Part shown: positions 41,427 to 50,693 of the stretch, piece after piece
How the letters are laid out: every line of letters begins with the position of its first letter
Numbering within the stretch: the stretch's first letter is position 1
Source: Sphingosinicella sp. BN140058
Lineage (GTDB): Bacteria; Pseudomonadota; Alphaproteobacteria; Sphingomonadales; Sphingomonadaceae
Direction: 5' to 3'
Assembly (NCBI RefSeq): GCF_004135585.1
Contig: NZ_CP035501.1
Location: 4,349,501 to 4,413,500, forward strand
DNA: 64,000 nt
Position numbers and translations under genes: made by a program
The notes under the pieces: model-generated
Told to the model about the DNA's origin: nothing
The model's input: only the letters and a program-made list of their open reading frames with translations
Database searches by the model: none

Positions 41427-41548
41427 GGGACCTTCTCGCCGGAAGCGCAAGCTCTTCTTCTTGGGCGGAAAAAGCGGCTGCGGTGGGCCGCCGAACTTGA
41501 CGTCGCAGCATCGCTCGTCGACAGTCCCCGGCAGGAGAGGGAGGCTTC

Positions 41549-42646
41549 TTGGCCAGCCTGTTATTGAACGATGTAGGCAAGGCCTATGGCGCCGTGCCGG
41601 TGCTCGACGGCGTCTCGCTGGCGATGGACGGGCGCGAGTTCATCGCTTTCCTGGGTCCCTCGGGTAGCGGCAAATCGACTCTGCTGCGGATCATCGCCGG
41701 TCTCGAAACTGCCGACCGCGGCGAGGTGTGGCTGGAGGGCAGGCGCATCGACACCTTGCCGCCCGGCGATCGGGGCGTGGCGATGGTGTTCCAGCATTAT
41801 GCGCTCTATCCGCACATGACCGTATTCGAGAATATGGCATTCGGGCTGAGGAATGCCGGCGTGCCGCGCCCGGAGATCGCCGTCCGGGTCGCCGAGGCAG
41901 CTCGGATCCTCGAGATCGAGAGCCAGCTCGACAAGAAGCCGGGCCAGCTTTCCGGCGGCCAGCGCCAGCGGGTCGCGATCGGCCGAGCTATCGTCAAGCA
42001 GCCGCGCCTGTTCCTGCTCGACGAGCCATTGTCGAACCTCGATGCGGCGCTGAGAATGCGCACCCGCGTCGAGCTCGCCCAGCTGCGCCAGCGGGTCGAT
42101 GCGGCAGTGATCATGGTCACTCACGATCAGGCCGAGGCGATGACCCTCGCCGACAGGATCGTGGTGATGGCGGATCGGCAAATCCAGCAGGTCGGCGCGC
42201 CAATGGAGATATACGCGCGCCCGGCGAACAGCTTCGTCGCGCGCTTCGTCGGCGCACCGGTGATGACGCTCGCGCCCGCGGCCCTGATCGACGGCACCGG
42301 ATCCTATGCCCGCGTACGGCTGGCCGGAGGCTTCGAAGTCGACACCCGCGTTCCGCGCGGCGGGCTTCCGGCGGAAGGCGCGTATCAACTCGGCCTGCGC
42401 CCGGAGCACGTCCGGGTTTCCCCTGACGAGCCCGGCACGCTCGCCGCGAAGGTGGAGCTGGTCGAGCGGCTCGGCGACCGCACCTTCGTCTATGCGCGTG
42501 CGGACGACCACCTGCCGATTACCGCGGAGGATCGGGGAGACAGCCGGGTACGGATCGGCGACGCGATCGGGCTGCGGATCGACGGTGCCGCTGCCCATCT
42601 GTTCGATGCCGACGGCGTCGGACATCATGCGGAGGCGGCCGGCTGA
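41549..42646 (+). CDS. sugar ABC transporter ATP-binding protein (CUT1, UgpC/MalK-like)
   Basis: A 365-residue ATPase. Walker A is GPSGSGKST (36-44), signature LSGGQRQ (134-140), Walker B LFLLDEP (154-160) and the switch His in VTHDQAEAM (about 192-200). A C-terminal MalK-type regulatory domain follows (~235-355). It powers sugar import through the permeases encoded next. The TTG start follows GGAGAGGGAGG. The stop overlaps the first permease gene (TGATG). Confidence 0.92.
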   Translation: MASLLLNDVGKAYGAVPVLDGVSLAMDGREFIAFLGPSGSGKSTLLRIIAGLETADRGEVWLEGRRIDTLPPGDRGVAMVFQHYALYPHMTVFENMAFGLRNAGVPRPEIAVRVAEAARILEIESQLDKKPGQLSGGQRQRVAIGRAIVKQPRLFLLDEPLSNLDAALRMRTRVELAQLRQRVDAAVIMVTHDQAEAMTLADRIVVMADRQIQQVGAPMEIYARPANSFVARFVGAPVMTLAPAALIDGTGSYARVRLAGGFEVDTRVPRGGLPAEGAYQLGLRPEHVRVSPDEPGTLAAKVELVERLGDRTFVYARADDHLPITAEDRGDSRVRIGDAIGLRIDGAAAHLFDADGVGHHAEAAG

Positions 42647-43512
42647 TGGGGCGGAGCGCGCGGTGGACCGGGCTCGCATTCGTCGCGCCGTTCCTGATCC
42701 TCTACGTCGTGATCCTCTTCTACCCGTTGCTGATGGGGATGGGCATCAGCCTCCATCGCGCAGACCTGTTCGGTGCCCGCACCTTCGTCGGCTTCGACAA
42801 TTATGTGCGGCTGTTCGGCGATCCGATCTTTCATCAGGCGCTGGGCAACACCTTGCTGCTGACGCTGATGATCGTGCCGCCGCTGACGGCGATCGCGCTC
42901 GGCCTGGCGCTGGCGCTCAACCGGCCGACCCGTTCGGCGGCCTGGCTGCGCGGCCTGTTCTTCTCCTCTTCGGTGCTGTCGGTGACGATCGTCACCTTGA
43001 TCTGGCGCTTCATCCTCACTCCCGACGCCGGCCTGGTCGCGGAGATACTGGAAGCGGCAGGGCGCCCGCCAATCCCGTTCCTCAGCGATCCCGAGCTTAC
43101 CATCCCGGCGCTCGCCATCACCACCATCTGGTGGTCGATCGGCCTGCCGATGATGCTCTTCCTCGCCGGGCTGCAGCAGATCCCGGCCGACATCTACGAA
43201 GCAGCCGCGCTGGACCGCGCCGGACCCTGGACTCGCTTTCGCCGGATCACCCTGCCGTCGCTGCGCCGAACCCTGATCCTGGTGGTGATGCTGCAGACCG
43301 CAGCGCAGCTTCAGCTGTTCGGCCAGGCGCAATTGCTGACCGCGGGCGGGCCGAGCGGCGCCTCCCGCCCGGTCGTCCTCTTCATCTACGAGGTGGCATT
43401 CGTCCGCTGGGAACTCGGCTATGCTTCGGCTGCGGCAGAGATGCTGTTCCTGCTCGTGCTCGCGGCGACCCTGCTGCAATATTGGGCGGTGCGGCCGCGG
43501 GAGGAGGGATGA
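42646..43512 (+). CDS. sugar ABC permease, MalF/UgpA type
   Basis: A 288-residue membrane protein with six TM segments (first FVAPFLILYVVILFYPLLMGMG). The EAA loop is EAAALDRAGPWTRFRRITLPSL, the site where the ATPase docks. The final TM is MLFLLVLAATLLQYWAV. It overlaps the second permease by ATGA. Confidence 0.92.
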   Translation: MGRSARWTGLAFVAPFLILYVVILFYPLLMGMGISLHRADLFGARTFVGFDNYVRLFGDPIFHQALGNTLLLTLMIVPPLTAIALGLALALNRPTRSAAWLRGLFFSSSVLSVTIVTLIWRFILTPDAGLVAEILEAAGRPPIPFLSDPELTIPALAITTIWWSIGLPMMLFLAGLQQIPADIYEAAALDRAGPWTRFRRITLPSLRRTLILVVMLQTAAQLQLFGQAQLLTAGGPSGASRPVVLFIYEVAFVRWELGYASAAAEMLFLLVLAATLLQYWAVRPREEG

Positions 43513-44333
43513 GCGCGCACCGTCTGTCCCCGGTCGCCTGGATCCTGGTCCTGCTCGGCGCGGCGATCATGGCCGCGCCCCTGCTCTGGACCTTGTTGCT
43601 CTCGTTCAAGGCCAATGGGGAATTGATGCGCGACAGTGCGGCCGCATTCTCCGCGCCTTATACGCTCGAAAACTACCGGGCGATCCTGCAGGGATCGTCG
43701 CTTCTGCGCTGGCTGGCGAACAGCCTGATCGTGTCGCTCGGCACCACGGCCGGGATGCTGGTTCTCGCCTCGCTCGCCGGCTACGGTTTCGCGCGGATCG
43801 ATTTTCCCTTTCGGCGTACGCTGTTCGTATTCGTGCTGCTCGGGCTCGCGGTTCCCGAACAGGCGGTGATCCTGCCCCGACACCAGCTGTTCGCAACGCT
43901 CGGCCTCCACAACAGCTACACCGGGCTGATCCTGCCCGGCCTGGTCGGCCCGTTCGGCGTCTTCTTCATGACCCAATATTTCCGGGCGATCCCAAAGGAG
44001 CTGGATGAGGCGGCGCTGCTCGACGGCGCCTCTCGGCTGACGATCTTCTGGCGGGTGCTGCTGCCGCTGACCTGGCCGGCGCAAGCGACCTTGGGAGTGT
44101 TCACCTTCCTCGGCTCCTGGAACGATTATTGGTGGCCGTTGATCTCGGCGACCCGCAGCGAGCGCTTCACCCTGACCATCGGCCTTGCCTCGTCGCAGAT
44201 GAACTATGCGCAGACGAGCGGGCTCGGCTTCCTGATGGCGCAGGCGGTGTTCGCGTCGATCCCGATCCTGATCGTCTACATCGTGTTCCAGAAGCAGATC
44301 GTGCGGGCAATGGCGGGCACCGCGGCGCGATGA
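43509..44333 (+). CDS. sugar ABC permease, MalG/UgpE type
   Basis: A 274-residue membrane protein, six TM segments beginning VAWILVLLGAAIMAAPLLWTLLLSFK. The EAA loop is DEAALLDGASRLTIFWRVLLPLTWP. The family block FVLLGLAVPEQAVILPRHQLFATLGLHNSYTGLIL is also present. It pairs with the upstream permease. ATGA at both ends couples it to its neighbours. Confidence 0.92.
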   Translation: MSAHRLSPVAWILVLLGAAIMAAPLLWTLLLSFKANGELMRDSAAAFSAPYTLENYRAILQGSSLLRWLANSLIVSLGTTAGMLVLASLAGYGFARIDFPFRRTLFVFVLLGLAVPEQAVILPRHQLFATLGLHNSYTGLILPGLVGPFGVFFMTQYFRAIPKELDEAALLDGASRLTIFWRVLLPLTWPAQATLGVFTFLGSWNDYWWPLISATRSERFTLTIGLASSQMNYAQTSGLGFLMAQAVFASIPILIVYIVFQKQIVRAMAGTAAR

Positions 44334-45658
44334 TGCGGCGAACGCTTTCTGCGCTTGCGCTCGCCGCCGCGCTCGCCGGCTGCAGCAGGGAAGAGGGCGA
44401 GGGTCGCGGCGAGGGACGGCCGGACATCTACGTTCAGCGCTTCTTCGGGGAATGCGGCGCGCTTTACGGGCGCACCATCCAGATCGGATCGGCGGAAGGC
44501 GAATGCGGGATCGTTACCGCCCTTTTCAACCGCTTCGGGGCCCAGAATCGCGACATCGGGCTGGACGTCAACGTCGTCGCCTGGCCTGGTTATGCGCAGC
44601 TCGCGGCGCAAATGGCCGCCGGCGATCCGCCCGATCTCGTCACCATGCACCAGGGCGTCATCTCCGACTATCAGTCGCGCGGCCTGCTCGAGCCGATGGA
44701 CTCCATTTTGCGCGAAGCGGGCATTCGCCCCGAGGATTTCACCGACGCGGCCCGGCGCGGAGTGACAAAGAACGGGATTGTCTACGGGCTGCCCTGGGAC
44801 ACGGTCGGCGGGCTCTATCACGTCAATACGAAGCTGTTTGCAGCGGCGGGTCTGATGAACGGGGGCAAGCCGGTTATTCCGGGTTCGGCGGCGGAGCTGC
44901 TCGACCAAGCCCGGCGCTTCAAGGAGGCGACGGGCAAGCCGTATTTCGTCCAGTCGCAGGTCAACGATCCCGCCACCCATGTTCGCAATCTCTACTCCTT
45001 CCTGCTAGCCCAAGACGCGAACTTCTACCCGGACGGGCACCATATCCGGCTCCGCACGCCGGAAGCGAAACGGGTGGTGGAGCTGTTCCGGACACTGGAG
45101 AGGGAAGGGCTCACCACCCGCAACCAGGACAACCCCGCCGCGATCGCGAGCTTCATCAACGGGGATGGCGGCGTGTTCCTCACCGGGACCTGGATGATCG
45201 GTCCGTTCGAGCAGGAAGCGGAGGCCAAGGGACGCCCGCTCTCCGGTGCCTATGCAGTGGTGCCCTATCCGCGCCTGTGGGGTCACGCCGCCGCCTTCGT
45301 CGACGGCCATGCCTGGGTGATGCCGAAGCGCAAGCGCAGCCCGGAGCAGCATCGGGCCTTGGTCCGCCTGTTCCGGTTCATGGCTGCGCACAATTTCGAC
45401 TGGGCGCGTACGGGGCATATCCCGGCGTTCAAGGCAGTGGTCGAAAGCCCCGCTTTCGCCGCGCTTCCCCACCGCGGCGACATCGCGCCGCTGGCCCGCA
45501 TCGGGGCGCCGCTTCCCGCTTACGTCAGGCGGCAGGGGGCGATCGAAGGACTGGTGGGCGAGGAGATCGCGGCCGCCGTCGCCGGCACCAAGCCGGTCGA
45601 CCAGGCGCTTGCCGATGCCGAGCGGCGGGTCAACGAGCTGCTCACCAACGCAGATTGA
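44330..45658 (+). CDS. extracellular sugar-binding lipoprotein (SBP family 1)
   Basis: A 442-residue lipoprotein with lipobox LAGC (LALAAALAGCSREE). Family-1 marks are VVAWPGYAQLAAQMAAGDPPDLVTMHQGVISDY, GVTKNGIVYGLPWDTVGGLYHVNTKLF, and SFINGDGGVFLTGTWMIGPF. It captures the sugar in the periplasm for the two permeases. It is last in the operon, whereas the binding-protein gene is usually first. The sugar is not predictable. Its end converges on the Tad genes. Confidence 0.92.
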   Translation: MMRRTLSALALAAALAGCSREEGEGRGEGRPDIYVQRFFGECGALYGRTIQIGSAEGECGIVTALFNRFGAQNRDIGLDVNVVAWPGYAQLAAQMAAGDPPDLVTMHQGVISDYQSRGLLEPMDSILREAGIRPEDFTDAARRGVTKNGIVYGLPWDTVGGLYHVNTKLFAAAGLMNGGKPVIPGSAAELLDQARRFKEATGKPYFVQSQVNDPATHVRNLYSFLLAQDANFYPDGHHIRLRTPEAKRVVELFRTLEREGLTTRNQDNPAAIASFINGDGGVFLTGTWMIGPFEQEAEAKGRPLSGAYAVVPYPRLWGHAAAFVDGHAWVMPKRKRSPEQHRALVRLFRFMAAHNFDWARTGHIPAFKAVVESPAFAALPHRGDIAPLARIGAPLPAYVRRQGAIEGLVGEEIAAAVAGTKPVDQALADAERRVNELLTNAD

Positions 45659-45693
45659 GCGCGTTTCCGCAGGAGCCCTTCGTTGCCGCCCGA

Positions 45694-46356
45694 TCAGCTG
45701 ACCGCACAGGTGCGAACATCGGTCGCGGCCAGCGGCGCGTTGTTGGAGATGCTCAGATCCGTCCGGTCGCGGACCAGATAGGCTGTTTCCGCCTTGAGCA
45801 CGCGCGCGCCGAAGAAGGCGTTGGAGATCAGCGGCTGGTAATTGTAGGTCAGCTCGGCGACGATGATCGCGTTACCGCTGGGGGCTACCAGGGATCTGGT
45901 CCTCCCGACCCCCTGAAGAGTCGCATCCGTCTTTCCGGCGTCCTGCGCACCATATTTGGATGGGACATAGGTGCCGTTCACCTTGAGATCGCCGATGCAG
46001 CGCTGCCAGCGGATCCACTGGCCTGTGCCGCCGGCGTTCAGCTGGACGGACGACAGGATCAGTCGACCGTTTTCGGCGAATTTCATCTGCTGACCGGTGA
46101 CCTTGGCGGCGGTAAGGATCTCGACGAGATCGGTTTCGTCGATGGTGCTGCGCACGCGCGCGGCCGCATCGGCGCTGACCGCGGCAAGCTGGTTCACCTT
46201 TTGCTGCTGAACGGCCACCCACGCGATTTCCAGACCGTACATCGAAATCATCAGCACGATCGGCAGCGACATCGCGAATTCTACGAAGGCAAGGCCCGAC
46301 TCCGAGCTGCGGAGCTTGCGCAGCAGGGTGGTCAGCCGAAAGCCGGCGCTCGTCAC
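45694..46356 (-). CDS. TadE-like pilus/pseudopilin protein
   Basis: A 220-residue protein. The N-terminal TadE/TadG-like helix LAFVEFAMSLPIVLMISMYGLEIAWVAVQQQKVNQLA, preceded by a basic stretch (LRKLRSSESG), is an anchor often processed by the prepilin peptidase. The body is an exported domain. The GTG at 46356 overlaps the previous gene's stop (GTGA). It ends a three-gene set. Confidence 0.8.
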   Translation of the reverse strand: MTSAGFRLTTLLRKLRSSESGLAFVEFAMSLPIVLMISMYGLEIAWVAVQQQKVNQLAAVSADAAARVRSTIDETDLVEILTAAKVTGQQMKFAENGRLILSSVQLNAGGTGQWIRWQRCIGDLKVNGTYVPSKYGAQDAGKTDATLQGVGRTRSLVAPSGNAIIVAELTYNYQPLISNAFFGARVLKAETAYLVRDRTDLSISNNAPLAATDVRTCAVS

Positions 46357-46970
46357 GAGCACGTCACCGGGTTTCCGGCGGCGGCGTCGACGCAGCAATT
46401 CTTGATCGCCTTGTCGGTACCCGCTGCGAACGGCTCGTTCTGCAGCGTGACCTCGGACGAGAGCGAGACCGTGCGGCTCTTGGTCACGAACTTGGTGATG
46501 AACGGGAACAACGTATTGTACGTAACGCTCACCCGATAGTTGATGATGTCGTCCGCGCCGCCAAGGCCCTCGGTTCCGGGATCCGTATCCCAGGTCCGGT
46601 TCTGGTTCTCGTCGTCGAAGCAATAAGGCGGGCTTGCGCCGCCGCTGGTCTTGCGTTCCGGCTTACGGATCTGACTCGCCTTATCATAAGACATCTTGTT
46701 GATGACGATGTTCGAACCGCTGACGATGGAGACTTGCCGTCGCACCATCGCGTCGATCTTGGTTCCGTTGATTCCGGTGATCGCGACGTCGCCGGTTGTT
46801 GCCATGCGCGCAGCCTGCTTGAGCGCGCCGTCCATCGATGCCTTGACGAACATGCTGAGCCCGAACTCGATGCTGCCCAGCACCAGGGTCAGCATCGGGA
46901 TCGAAATCAGCGCGAATTCGACGATCGTGACGCCGCGCTCATCGCTGCGGAGCTTCTTGAAGAAGGTCAT
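46353..46970 (-). CDS. TadE/TadG family pilus assembly protein
   Basis: A 205-residue protein with the TadE helix near the N-terminus: KKLRSDERGVTIVEFALISIPMLTLVLGSIEFGLSMF, then an exported domain with a C-terminal Cys pair. TadE-like proteins are minor pilins of Flp/tight-adherence pili. It is coupled to its neighbours by ATGA and GTGA. No tadA, tadB/C, rcpA or flp gene is nearby. Confidence 0.85.
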   Translation of the reverse strand: MTFFKKLRSDERGVTIVEFALISIPMLTLVLGSIEFGLSMFVKASMDGALKQAARMATTGDVAITGINGTKIDAMVRRQVSIVSGSNIVINKMSYDKASQIRKPERKTSGGASPPYCFDDENQNRTWDTDPGTEGLGGADDIINYRVSVTYNTLFPFITKFVTKSRTVSLSSEVTLQNEPFAAGTDKAIKNCCVDAAAGNPVTCS

Positions 46971-48430
46971 CTCGAAAGCCTCAGCGGACCGATGTTCTTG
47001 CCGATCTCGACGAAGCGCCTGATCAGCGCATCGGAGCTTGTCGCCATGGAGAATTGATCGGGGTTGGACGCGCAGTTTCTCAGCGCTGCCGTGTCGCCTG
47101 AGGTGCCGAACTGGATCGTCCAGATCGAGACGTCGCGCGCCTTGGCGGCGTTACATGCCATGCTGAAGCGTTTGAGGTGGCGCCCATTGTTGTCGCCGTC
47201 CGAAGTGCCGCCGACCCGGCCGTCCTTCACCTCGTAGCCATAGGCGGAATACTCGCCGCGCGGCGTGTTCATCTCACCGTCGGTCATGAAGATGATGAAC
47301 CGCTGCACCGGCCGCCGGTTGAAGACCGTCGGATTGTCGCCACCGAACACGCCATTGCGCGAAATCATCCGTGTGCCCCAGATCATGCCGATGTCGATAT
47401 AGGTCGTACCCGCCGGGTTCAGCGCATTGACCTTGTCGTTCATCTGGCTGCGAGTCAGCTCGGCGAGCAGCGTCGCCTGAGTCGGGCACTGCCAATTGAC
47501 GTTGAAGGTCGAGCCGCTCTGGCCTCTCGTCGGAAAGCCCGAATAAGGCTTCCACTTCGTCTGGTTGTCCGCGCTCGGAATCATGTCGATGTCGAGATCG
47601 TAGGCATCGGCCGGCGCCCCGTCGCGCGTATCGTTGGCCGTGATGCCGTTCGAAGTCTTGCGTTCTTCGATGCATCCCGCCCATTTCTCGGTCGTGTACG
47701 GGAAGTCGCCTGTTCCCGCGACGAAGTCCGGAAGATCGACCGGAACAACCTTGTTCTGGCTGTATACCGTCGCGTAATAGGGAACCTGGCTGGTCTGAAT
47801 GTAATTCGAGTTCAGCAGTTTGCCGACATTGACCGTCTGCGAGTAGGGCACGATGCCGTAGCGGAGGCGCAGTCCCTGGCTCTTCAGCGTCGTCTGCGCT
47901 TCGGCGAGCTGATCGTACAGCGCCAGCACGGCAGAGCGAAGTCCCTGGATCCTGGTGCCAGCCATCGACCCGGTGGTGTCGAGGACGAGCATGATGTCGA
48001 GATTATCGAAATTCTGCTTCGCTTCGCTGGTTGCCGTGATCGGATAGGATCTAATCCCGAACAGGCGCATGAAGGTCGCCGGGATGGTGGTCTCCGCCTT
48101 GACGCTGACGGTGCCGACATCGGGCTTCGTGATCGTGGTGACCACCGGCGTCGTCTCATTGTAGCCGGCCGGGAAATTGAAGGTGATGTAGGAGCGGGCC
48201 GCCGGCTTGGCGGTCTCGATGTCGTCGTTCGTCATCGCACGGCGGCCGGCGAGGGCCGCGGAATCGACGGCTTCCTGCAGCTTGCTCTTGGTCATGTAGA
48301 TGCGGGCGGTGTCGACACCCGAACCGATCGCGGCGATGATCGGCAGCATCGCCGCCGCCATGATCGGCAGCGCGTTGCCACGATCCTGCTTCAGGCGCGG
48401 CAGCAGGCGGTTCAAACCCATCCGTTTCAT
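46967..48430 (-). CDS. TadG-like protein with von Willebrand A domain
   Basis: A 487-residue protein. A TadE-like N-terminal helix is at ~20-45 (NALPIMAAAMLPIIAAIGSGVDTARIY). A vWA domain from ~145 carries the metal site DTTGSMAG (151-158) and later the MTDGEMNTP block. The rest is an exported beta-rich region with many Asn/Thr. Such proteins accompany Tad pilus genes and may help surface attachment. ATGA with the following gene. Confidence 0.85.
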   Translation of the reverse strand: MKRMGLNRLLPRLKQDRGNALPIMAAAMLPIIAAIGSGVDTARIYMTKSKLQEAVDSAALAGRRAMTNDDIETAKPAARSYITFNFPAGYNETTPVVTTITKPDVGTVSVKAETTIPATFMRLFGIRSYPITATSEAKQNFDNLDIMLVLDTTGSMAGTRIQGLRSAVLALYDQLAEAQTTLKSQGLRLRYGIVPYSQTVNVGKLLNSNYIQTSQVPYYATVYSQNKVVPVDLPDFVAGTGDFPYTTEKWAGCIEERKTSNGITANDTRDGAPADAYDLDIDMIPSADNQTKWKPYSGFPTRGQSGSTFNVNWQCPTQATLLAELTRSQMNDKVNALNPAGTTYIDIGMIWGTRMISRNGVFGGDNPTVFNRRPVQRFIIFMTDGEMNTPRGEYSAYGYEVKDGRVGGTSDGDNNGRHLKRFSMACNAAKARDVSIWTIQFGTSGDTAALRNCASNPDQFSMATSSDALIRRFVEIGKNIGPLRLSR

Positions 48431-48635
48431 CCCAGTCGCTCCTCCGCGGCGTAATCGCGGCCGCGGCTGCCAGATGCGGTCGCACCGGGCAGTTTCGCAT
48501 CCAATCCTTACCGACTCCCTACCAAGCCGGACTCGGAGCCGCTTCTAAACGGCGGAGCGTTTCAGAGGCGTAAACGACGCCTCATGAGGAATGATCTACG
48601 TGCGGGAGGAAAGGCCTGGAGCGACCGGCGACTGG

Positions 48636-49259
48636 TCAGGCGCGGGCGCGCCTCTCGACCGCGGCGATCGCCTGCGCGATCGCCTCTTCAATGCCGAGCA
48701 TGCTGGTATCGAGCCGATGGGCATCTTCGGCCATCACCAGCGGCGCTGCGGCGCGGTTGCGGTCGCGGGCGTCGCGGGTCTCGATGTCGGCAAGCACATC
48801 CGGGAACGGGATCGGAATGCCGAGCCGGGCGAGTTCGTCGAAGCGGCGGCGCGCCCGGACCTCGGCCGATGCGGTGACGAACAATTTGGCGTCCGCCTGC
48901 GGCGCGATCACGGTGCCGATGTCGCGTCCGTCGAGCACCGCGCCGCCGGGCTGCGCCGCAAAGTCGCGCTGGCGCGCGATCAATGCGGCGCGGACGCCGG
49001 GATAGGCCGAGATGCGCGATGCGATTCCGCCCGTCGCCTCGCTCTTGAGCTCCGGGTCGTCGAAATCGATGCCGGACAGCGCGCATGCCTTAGCCGCCTG
49101 CGCCGCGTCCGCCGGGTCGCCGCCGGCACGGAGCAAGGCGAGGGCGGCGGCCCGGTAGAGCAGGCCGGTGTCGAGGTGGGGCAGGCCGTAGTGGCGGGCG
49201 ATGGCGCGGGCGATCGTACCCTTGCCGCTGGCCGCCGGCCCGTCGACCGCGACGATCAT
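48636..49259 (-). CDS. cmk: cytidylate kinase
   Basis: A 207-residue CMP kinase that phosphorylates CMP and dCMP. The P-loop is GPAASGKGT at ~7-15, then LPHLDTGLLYRAAALAL, GRDIGTVIAPQADAKLFVTAS, and the Arg-rich lid ARRRFDELARLG. The start overlaps the aroA stop by ATGA. In many alphaproteobacteria rpsA follows directly; here it is 7.5 kb away. Confidence 0.95.
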   Translation of the reverse strand: MIVAVDGPAASGKGTIARAIARHYGLPHLDTGLLYRAAALALLRAGGDPADAAQAAKACALSGIDFDDPELKSEATGGIASRISAYPGVRAALIARQRDFAAQPGGAVLDGRDIGTVIAPQADAKLFVTASAEVRARRRFDELARLGIPIPFPDVLADIETRDARDRNRAAAPLVMAEDAHRLDTSMLGIEEAIAQAIAAVERRARA

Positions 49260-50581
49260 GCGGCGAGGCTTTCGATCGTGTCGAGGAAGGGCGGGAAGCT
49301 GGTCGCGACCGGCGCCATGTCGTCGACGCCGATCGGCCGCTCGGCATGTAGGCCGGCGATGGCGAAGCTCATCGCGATGCGGTGATCAAGCTGCGACAGA
49401 ATGGTGCCGCCGCCGCGCACCGGCGCGCCGCCATTGCCCTCGATGGCGAGCCCTTCAGGGCTCTCCTCGGCGCGGACGCCGATCGCCGTTAGGCCGGAGG
49501 CCATGGCGCTGATCCTGTCGGATTCCTTGACCCGCAACTCGCCGAGGCCGTCGGCGCGGCTGGTGCCTTCGGCGAAGGCGGCGGTGACGAACCAGATTGG
49601 GAATTCATCGATCATCGAGGGCACCAGGCGATCGGGCACGGTGACCGCACGGAGCCGCGAATGGCGGACACGAAGATCGGCGACCGGTTCGCCATCCGCG
49701 TCGCGAGGATTTTCGAGGACGAGATCGCCGCCCATCAGCTGCAGCAGCTCGAACAGACCGGCGCGGAGCGGATTGACCGAGACGCCCCTGATCAGCACGT
49801 CCGAGCCGGGGACGATCAGCGCCGCCGCCGCGAGAAAGGCGGCGGAGGACGGGTCGCCGGGAACGGTGACCGGGCGCGCCTGAAGCTCGGCCTGGCCGCT
49901 CAGCGATATGTCGCGGCCGCCATCTCGTTCCTCGACGCGGATGTTGACTCCGAAATGGCGAAGCATGCGTTCGCTGTGATCGCGGGTCGGGATCGGCTCG
50001 AACACCCGGGTGACGCCCGGCGTGTTGAGACCGGCGAGGAGCAGGGCGGATTTCACCTGCGCGGACGCGACCTGAAGGACGTGGCTGGCAGGCGCGGCCG
50101 GCGACAGCCCGCGCACGGTGAGCGGAAGGCGTCCGCCGGGCGCGCCCGTGAATTCGGCGCCGATCTTGCGCAGGGGATCGATCACCCGGTTCATCGGCCG
50201 CTTAGACAGGGAGGCGTCGCCGACGAAGGTGGCGGTGATCGGATGGCTCGCGACGAGCCCCATAAGCAGACGCGTCGACGTGCCGCTATTGCCCATGTCG
50301 AGCGCGGTCTCGGGCTGAAGCAGGCAGCCCGTACCGACGCCGTCGACCTCCCAGGCGCCATCCGCAGTGCGGTTGATGGTCGCGCCCATTGCCCGCATCG
50401 CGGCGGCCGTCGACATGACGTCGCCGCCGCCCGACAGCCCTTCGATGCGGCTGCGGCCGCGGGCGAGCGCCGAGAACATCAGGGCGCGGTGCGAAATCGA
50501 CTTGTCGCCGGGGACGGTGGCGACGCCCTTGAGCGGGCCGCGGGGGCCGAATTCCATCGGCTGGGGATCTTCATGGTGCAT
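49256..50581 (-). CDS. aroA: 3-phosphoshikimate 1-carboxyvinyltransferase (EPSP synthase)
   Basis: A 441-residue EPSP synthase of the shikimate pathway: VPGDKSISHRALMFSALARGRS, LDMGNSGTSTRLLMGLVA, GDASLSKRPMNRVIDPL, VASAQVKSALLLAGL, and KESDRISAMASGL. The motifs RDHSE, GDKS and SAQVK are those noted for class II enzymes; the fourth reads NPLR rather than NPTR. The ATG at 50581 has a weak ribosome site, and MEFG eight codons later is an alternative. Coupled to cmk; divergent from the TIGR02300 gene. Confidence 0.95.
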   Translation of the reverse strand: MHHEDPQPMEFGPRGPLKGVATVPGDKSISHRALMFSALARGRSRIEGLSGGGDVMSTAAAMRAMGATINRTADGAWEVDGVGTGCLLQPETALDMGNSGTSTRLLMGLVASHPITATFVGDASLSKRPMNRVIDPLRKIGAEFTGAPGGRLPLTVRGLSPAAPASHVLQVASAQVKSALLLAGLNTPGVTRVFEPIPTRDHSERMLRHFGVNIRVEERDGGRDISLSGQAELQARPVTVPGDPSSAAFLAAAALIVPGSDVLIRGVSVNPLRAGLFELLQLMGGDLVLENPRDADGEPVADLRVRHSRLRAVTVPDRLVPSMIDEFPIWFVTAAFAEGTSRADGLGELRVKESDRISAMASGLTAIGVRAEESPEGLAIEGNGGAPVRGGGTILSQLDHRIAMSFAIAGLHAERPIGVDDMAPVATSFPPFLDTIESLAA

Positions 50582-50693
50582 GGCGGGTTGGCTTTTGACA
50601 GCGGCCTACCCATGTGGCAAGGCGCAGCACAACACGGCCAGCGCCACTCGCGCGAGGGCCGCTTTTTCAATTTTCAGTGGAGACTTCTCACCG

